From Thunnus maccoyii (taxonomy: Eukaryota; Chordata; Actinopteri; Scombriformes; Scombridae): a stretch of 64,000 bases of DNA. Positions 63,947 to 64,000 of the stretch are shown piece by piece. Each line of letters opens with the position of its first letter. Positions within the stretch are counted from its first letter, which is position 1. Position numbers and translations under genes: made by a program. The stretch lies in NCBI RefSeq assembly GCF_910596095.1, contig NC_056548.1:10751151-10815150 (forward strand), given 5' to 3'. The notes below the pieces were generated by a model that saw nothing but the letters and a program-made list of their open reading frames with translations, was not told the DNA's origin and ran no database searches.

Positions 63947-64000
63947 TGAAATAATAAGTGTCCCTTCTCAAGGCTACTGGATTGTCAATTGGCTGGTATT

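Overview
This is a stretch of vertebrate nuclear DNA, almost certainly from a ray-finned fish of the percomorph type. The signs are multi-exon genes with GT-AG introns, abundant (CA)n and other microsatellites, and several short interspersed repeat families typical of percomorph genomes (a tRNA-derived SINE, a fold-back element, a 'gctgcaactaac' terminal-inverted-repeat element). All gene calls come from reading translated exons against remembered vertebrate families and joining them at splice sites that keep the frame. No database search was possible.

Layout. Positions 1-7.6 kb are non-coding with repeats. diras1 (+, 7.65-9.61 kb, two coding exons) is a Ras-family GTPase, followed by a long probable 3' UTR to about 15.2 kb. 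gng7 (+) has candidate 5' non-coding exons at 18.9 and 21.9-22.0 kb, a 68-residue coding region at 23.36-23.81 kb, and a probable long 3' UTR to about 29.2 kb. gadd45b (-, 31.91-33.43 kb, four exons) has a TATA box, a CCAAT box and an NF-kB-like site upstream. An ifi44-like interferon-induced GTPase (-, 34.74-37.90 kb, seven coding exons) has a probable 5' UTR exon near 39.5-39.6 kb and three interferon-response-like motifs, two of them in a duplicated segment of about 150 bp. map1s (-, 43.49-53.56 kb, nine exons, 1322 residues) is the largest gene. A CART neuropeptide gene (-, 54.40-55.34 kb, three exons) lies less than 1 kb upstream of the map1s start. yju2 (+, 57.93-61.52 kb, eight exons, 341 residues) is a splicing factor. 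A probable first exon of an unidentified gene (+) lies near 63.0 kb and runs off the window.

The genes do not form one pathway. They form a conserved neighbourhood: GADD45B, GNG7 and DIRAS1 are close together on human 19p13.3, and YJU2 is also on 19p13.3. MAP1S beside CART mirrors MAP1B beside CARTPT on human 5q13, so this looks like an old paralogous pair from vertebrate genome duplication. The ifi44-like gene belongs to a family that sits elsewhere in mammals (1p31) and looks like an insertion into this block.

I found no RNA genes, CRISPR arrays, endogenous retroviruses or Polintons that I could support, and no convincing new molecular system. The most interesting points are the duplicated interferon-response segment at ifi44, the MAP1-CART pairing, the unusual N-terminus of the gadd45b copy, and a nested transposon insertion with a perfect 12-bp target duplication.
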